NCBI RefSeq assembly: GCF_027887165.1
Contig: NC_077230.1
Span: 26,276,625-26,340,624 of the forward strand
Reading direction: 5' to 3'
Source of the DNA: Monodelphis domestica
Lineage: Eukaryota; Chordata; Mammalia; Didelphimorphia; Didelphidae
DNA length: 64,000 nt
The notes below the pieces were generated by a model. It did no database searches and had not been told where the DNA came from. It saw only the letters and a program-made list of their open reading frames with translations. Positions 59,226 to 64,000 of the stretch are shown here, piece after piece (positions within the stretch are counted from its first letter, which is position 1; each line of letters opens with the position of its first letter). The translations under genes and the position numbers were made by a program.

Positions 59226-59405
59226 GGACAGGTAGGTAGCGCAGTGGTAGAGCCAGACATAGAGTTGGGAGGACATGAGTTTAAATCTAGCCTTGTATTC
59301 TTCCTAACTGTGTAAACCTGGACAAATCATTTACCCTTGATTGTCAAGTTCTTGTCCTTTCGTCTCAGAGTTGTTACTAAGACAGAAAGTAGAGGCTTAA
59401 AAAAT
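59226..59405 (+). mobile_element. SINE, type 2
   Basis: GGACAGGTAGGTAGCGCAGT, GGACATGAGTTTAAATCTAG, TTGTCAAGTTCTTGTCCTTT and CTAAGACAGAAAGTAGAGGC. Confidence 0.85.
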
Positions 59406-59459
59406 TAAAATAAACTATATGGGTACCTTTTTAGATGAAGGACCAGGTTTCTTACTGAA

Positions 59460-59678
59460 TTGCTGTGATTGAGTAGAAAAACTATTGGACTTGAAAATAG
59501 GGAAATCAGGATTTGCCTTGGCAAATCATTTACCCAGTCTGTCCCTCCGTTTCTTCATCTATAAAGTGACTTGCTTGGGGTCACACAGCTACTAGTATCA
59601 GAGGTCAGATTTGAACTCCAGAAGATGAGTCTTCCTGACTCCTAGAACAACGCTCCATCCACTGAATCACCTAGCATC
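59460..59678 (-). mobile_element. MIR/SINE relics, two pieces in opposite orientation
   Basis: 59460-59560 reads forward MIR-like (ATTGGACTTGAAAATAGGG, TTTCTTCATCTATAAAGTG). 59565-59678 reads as a reverse SINE head (GTCACACAGCTACTAGTATC, GATGAGTCTTCCTGACTCCT, TCCATCCACTGAATCACCTA). Confidence 0.55.
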
Positions 59679-59929
59679 ACATGCAGTATCCTAGCAAACC
59701 TCTCATGGAGTTCTTGCCATCAGATAGTTCAGTAACAGGAATGAAGGGGGTTTTATCAGCCAGTGGAGATGACATGAAGGGTGTGAGAATGACATTGAAA
59801 GTGGAAATGACAAAAAAAGTGGAAATGACATTACTGAGGATACATTATCTGTCATATGTGTTGCTGCTATACCTGGAAGCACCATGGGGCTTTTCACCTG
59901 CCTTGCTGCTGAAGCCTCCAGTGTGATAG

Positions 59930-60040
59930 CTTCTCCATTAGGGTGTGAGCAAGGATGTCCTTACTTTTCTATCTCTGTCCTTAGGACTTAGCACAGTGCT
60001 TTACACATAGTAGTACTTAATAAATGCTTTTTCACGGGCT
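59930..60040 (+). mobile_element. L2-like LINE 3' terminus
   Basis: TCCATTAGGGTGTGAGCAAG, GGACTTAGCACAGTGCTTTA and TACTTAATAAATGC. Confidence 0.72.
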
Positions 60041-60089
60041 AATTCATGGAGAATTGAGAGCAGAGATACCTAAAGAGATTTAATAATTC

Positions 60090-60300
60090 CCACTGGTATA
60101 TAATTTTAGGGTTCACAAAGTACTTTCATCACAACTAGGGTGTAAAGCACACATTACTTTCTGTATTTTACAGATTAAAAAAATAAAGACTGAAAGTTAA
60201 ATGAGTGGGTCATAGTCATACACATCTAGTAACTAGAAGAGCATGAATTCAAACCTGGGTCTTCTGATTCTAATTATTCCAGGGTTCTTTTCACTATAGT
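60090..60300 (-). mobile_element. MIR-like CORE-SINE
   Basis: GGTTCACAAAGTACTTTCAT, TGTATTTTACAGATTAAAAA, GAATTCAAACCTGGGTCTTC and GGGTTCTTTTCACTATAG, reverse. Confidence 0.65.
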
Positions 60301-60954
60301 AATTTTTATAAGAAATGGAGACGCAGTATTCCTACAAACACTCTTAATAACAGCTGCACCCCCCCCTTACACCATATGGACAGCTAGTTGCTTTTATATT
60401 TAATTTTGAAGTTTGAAAAATAACAGTTTTATGAGATGGGGAGTCCAAGAATTATTGTATCTGGCTTAAACTGAGACTGAGAGAATGACTTTCATGATTA
60501 CCCAGTTAGTAAGTAGATACAATGGAAAAAAAATGATCAAGGTTGTTGCTTTTATACACATATTAAGATAACATTAGAGAGAGCTTTCTTTTTCATTGAG
60601 TAAATTTTCAGAATTATTTCAAAAGAGAAATTTTATTTAAAGGAATATGCAAGCAGTCAATGACTTCAACCCACTTAACTTCTGTATTAACCTTACCACC
60701 ACCTAACAGTTGTCCATGTCTCTTTCCTTTCCTGATGGCAGTTTAGGATTTTCTTCTGTCCTTTCTTCCTCGGTATCCCTGCCAAGTTATTGCTTAAGAT
60801 TGCCCCCCAAACCCACTATCACCTCAATCCAAGTAGCAGGACTTGCAGTCATGAGGGAGGTGGGAAGGTAAACACTAATATTACCTCCTTTCATTTTACT
60901 TTCTTGACCACTGTTGCATTTCTAGCCTTGGTACTCTTTTGGTCTTGATCTACA
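60301..60954. other. Nothing recognised
   Basis: A C-run lies at 60358-60366. No supported gene or repeat. Confidence 0.4.
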
Positions 60955-61120
60955 AGAGTACTAGATTTGGAACCAGAGTTCAGGAATTGAAATCTCAGAT
61001 CTACTTATTATTTGTGTGGTCTTAGACAAGTGATATTCTCTCTCTGACCTTCAGGTTCCTCACCTATAAAATGAAGAATTTAGACTAGCTAATCTCCAAG
61101 GTATCTTGAAGGGCTGTGAT
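60955..61120 (+). mobile_element. MIR-like SINE
   Basis: GAGTACTAGATTTGGAACCA, TGTGTGGTCTTAGACAAGTG, AGGTTCCTCACCTATAAAAT and AGCTAATCTCCAAGGTATCT, forward. Confidence 0.6.
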
Positions 61121-62569
61121 CCTGCCAAAATATTCCCATGTCCTAAATCATTTCCTTATTTCCTACACCAAAATGTCTCAGAAGCCCTGCCCTGCCTCTA
61201 AATTCCCATATGAGGGACAGCTCATGTCTGTTTTTCTTCCCATTTCAATCCTTTCCTTTGGGTATATGTGCTATATGTATATAACTCCTATATCGAATTT
61301 TTCTTATGAAAACAAAAAGAATATGTAAATATGTGATTCACAGTGTGCTAAAAAGGAAAAAAAAAAGGAAGGTCATGAACCCATAGGAGAAAAGAAAATA
61401 GATAATTTGGGAGATAGACTAGTCTGCAAAAGGTTCTTTGTGGGTTTACATCAGCAGAAGAACCCACTTTGCTTACCTAATGTCTTTCCCCATCCCTTCT
61501 CCTTCTCCTGCTCCTCAAGCTATACCTTGTAAGTGAGGAAAAGAATATCCTCATAGTTGTACTAGGATTGGGGAACAGATATTCTTGGTATCCCAAGAAT
61601 TTTCTCAGGAAAATAGTGTTACCTAGTATGGGTTCGATTTTTCTAGCAGTACTAGAACCGTGCTTTCCTTCAGATAGATTGTGAACTAACTAATAAGCAG
61701 CTGTAAACTGGTCTAGGACACTAACTAGCAGTTATAGGATTGTTCGTATGGGAAATACAGTCCAGGATCAGACAACTGACAAGTTTTGTGACCAAAGTAA
61801 ACTGGCTTTCTTCCACTTGAAAAAAAAGGGAGACAAAACTCCAAAATACTCTTAAAATACGAAAATCACTAAATACCTCATGTGGCAATATTACTTATTT
61901 AATTTAGGAAAAAAACAAATTCTGTTTGGACAGATGAGTAGAGTTAAAATAGAAAGAAGCAGGAATGAGTTAAAGTGTATATAATGTGTATAATAATATA
62001 TGTTAATTCTATATCTATGAGGCACAGTTCTGTGAATAAAACATTACTTTTCCCAGGTGTATAGACTATAAGATTCTCATTTATTCAGAAGGATAAACTA
62101 TCCATTACAATGAAATCTTGGCTATGAAGTCTGCTTTTCTGGATCTCTATATTTAGCAAAGAAATCTTTCTAAACTTTCATGGACATGAATATAACTAAG
62201 AAGACGAAGGGGAAAATACAATCATCCATCTCACCTATCTGGAACAGAGTGGAGAACAGGCAAGAATAAGCATAAAAAGTCTTTAAGCAGCCAAAACTGA
62301 TGTCACTTAAGTCATTACCTTAATTAAGTACTTTTAAAACTTTGAGATTCTAATGAAGCAATATAAATTGGCTTATTAAGAGAAATAATTGCAATGACCA
62401 ACATTACCTATTTATATTCTTTAGGCTTTTACATTTTAAAAAATTCTCCTGAATTTAACATCCTAAGGATAATTATAAAATTGAAGAGTCTCAAGAGATA
62501 AAAATGCAAAAATTCTATAATGTCAATTCTACAATGACCTTTCCCACATTTAATTCCATTTTGACTTTA
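61121..62569. other. Nothing recognised
   Basis: 1.45 kb of AT-rich sequence without a repeat phrase or supported frame. It is the longest unassigned block within the partial intron 1. Confidence 0.45.
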
Positions 62570-64000
62570 TCTTGGGAAATCTGGAAAGCAATTTGGCAAA
62601 AACTTGATATAGACTAGCATCTCATACCATATACCAAGATAAGGCTAAAATGAGAATATGAGTTAGACACAGTGGATGATATAAGCAAATTAGGGGAGCA
62701 TGGACTTTTTTATCTGTCAGATTTATGGATAAGGGAAAAGAGCATGACAATATAAAATAGATAATTTTGATTATTTTAAATTTAAGAAATTTTGCACAAA
62801 CAAAACCATTGCAGGCAAGATTAGAAGGAAAGCAGAAAACTTGGTGTGGGGGGAAGGGGAAGGAAATTTACAAGTTTGTCTGATAAAGGACTCATTTCTC
62901 AAATATAGAGAGAATTGAATCAAACTTATAAAATTATAAAAATATGAGTCATTTCCCAATTGATAAATGGCCAAAGGATATGAACATGCAATTTTCATCA
63001 GAAATCAAAGCAATATATAGTCATATGAAAAATGTTCTAAATCACAATTGATTAGAGAAAGGCAAATTAAAATAATTCAGCGGTGTCACTTCATACCTAG
63101 GAGATTGACTAACATGACAAAAAAAGGAAATGACAAAATTTAGAAGGAATGTGGAAAAACTGGGACATCAATGCACTATTTGTGGAGTTATGAACTGATA
63201 CAATCATTCTGAGGAGCAAGTTGCACCATGCCCAAAGTGTTATAAAAACAACATACTCTTAGACCCAATAATTCTATTACTAGGTTTGTATCCCAAAGAG
63301 ATCAAAGGAAAAGAAAAAGGTCCTTTATATACAAAAATATTTGTGGCAATTCTTTTTGTGATAGCAAAGAATTGGAAATTGAGGGAATGTCCATCAATTG
63401 TGGAATGGCTGAACCAGTTGTAGTATATATTTGTGATAAAATTTTTGTTGTTATTGTTCAGTTGTTTAAGTGATGCTCAACTCTTCGATCACCTCATTTG
63501 GGTTTTCTTGGCAAAGATACTGGAATGGTTTGTCATTCCTTCTCCAGCTCATCTTTGAGATGAGGAATGAGGGCAAACAGGGTTAAATGACTTGCCCAAG
63601 GTAACACTGGTAGTAAGTGTCTAAGCCCAGATTTGAACTCAGAAAGATGTCTTTCTGTTTTTAGGCCTGGTATTCTTATCCACTGCTGCTTCTGTAATGG
63701 AATACTATTGTTTTATAAGAAATGACAAGCAGGATAGTTTCAGAAAAACCTGGGATTGATTATATGAACTAATAAAAAGTGAAGTGAAAAGAACCAGGAG
63801 AGCATTAAATACAGTAACAGAAATATCCAGTAAAAGAAATAACTATGAATGACTTAACTCTTCTGAGCAATCAATGATCCAAGATAATTCTGAAGGCCTT
63901 ATGATAAATACTACCCGTCTCCAGAGAAAGTACTGATGGATTCTGAATGCAGATTGATATTTAAACTTTATTTTTCCTGTTTTTTTTTTCACAACATGGC
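62570..64000 (+). mobile_element. Old L1 3' part, interrupted by a SINE, runs off the window
   Basis: CTCATACCATATACCAAGAT, GATAAATGGCCAAAGGATAT, TCACTTCATACCTAGGAGAT, CTAGGTTTGTATCCCAAAGA and AATGGCTGAACCAGTTGTAG belong to the ORF2 end. After the SINE it continues with AATGGAATACTATTGTTTTA and the 3' UTR to the edge. The frame is lost. Confidence 0.85.
63447..63695 (-). mobile_element. SINE, type 1, inside an L1
   Basis: TTGTTGTTATTGTTCAGTTG, TTTTCTTGGCAAAGATACTG, GATGAGGAATGAGGGCAAAC and GATTTGAACTCAGAAAGATG, reverse. It splits the L1 phrase for 'GTGATGGAATACTATTG', so it is younger than that L1. Confidence 0.92.

Larger units (their letters stand above)
52543..64000 (-). other. XK: XK intron 1 (partial, more than 11.4 kb)
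   Basis: Upstream of exon 2 on the minus strand no frame matches the expected N-terminal XK membrane segments, and no CpG-rich promoter-like region occurs up to 64000. Intron 1 therefore continues past the window edge. Its phase at exon 2 is 2. Confidence 0.85.

Noticed and set aside
52543..64000. XK exon 1
   Set aside because: I looked for the expected hydrophobic N-terminal sequence and a CpG-rich start on the minus strand and saw neither. It should lie beyond the window.

Overview
The window looks like nuclear DNA from a marsupial, most probably a didelphid such as Monodelphis. The reasons are a vertebrate gene with spliced exons, dense interspersed repeats, and tRNA-headed SINEs and L1 elements that resemble marsupial families I know. 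The species call rests on recognising those families by eye, not on a search.

The only host gene I can support is XK (the Kx antigen / McLeod syndrome protein, a multi-pass membrane protein that partners Kell and VPS13A). It lies on the minus strand. Exon 2 (52280-52542) and the last coding exon, exon 3 (16363-17183), are intact. They have clean AG acceptors and a GTATGT donor, and they join in frame across a 35.1 kb intron. Exon 1 (start codon, first membrane segments, promoter) is not here and should lie beyond position 64000. A long 3' UTR probably runs from 16362 down to about 13130, where two AATAAA signals are seen. Positions 1-13100 would be downstream intergenic DNA. I see no exon of another gene there.

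Almost everything else is repeat. There is one nearly full-length L1 (41768-48296, with a 14-bp target-site duplication and two tandem 5' UTR units). An older, nearly full-length L1 (24286-30740) carries an LTR-like insertion in its 5' UTR and is followed at its A-tail by a truncated L1 (30741-31570). Older L1 3' fragments occur near 0.75, 11.2, 35.7, 54.5, 56.2 and 62.6 kb. There are about twenty-five tRNA-headed SINEs of two tail types, many MIR- and L2-like relics, and a recurrent family I cannot name with certainty. Simple-sequence tracts include two long polypurine arrays (19.35-20.1 and 39.4-39.9 kb). An AT-rich tandem array at 4.6-5.17 kb has a nested 196-199-bp higher-order period.

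No operon, CRISPR array, tRNA/rRNA gene or novel multi-gene system is visible. The long open frames over the polypurine arrays and repeats are not genes. The most informative observations are the exactly conserved XK exon structure, the layered history of transposon insertions, and several duplicated or tandem blocks that do not match a repeat I can name.
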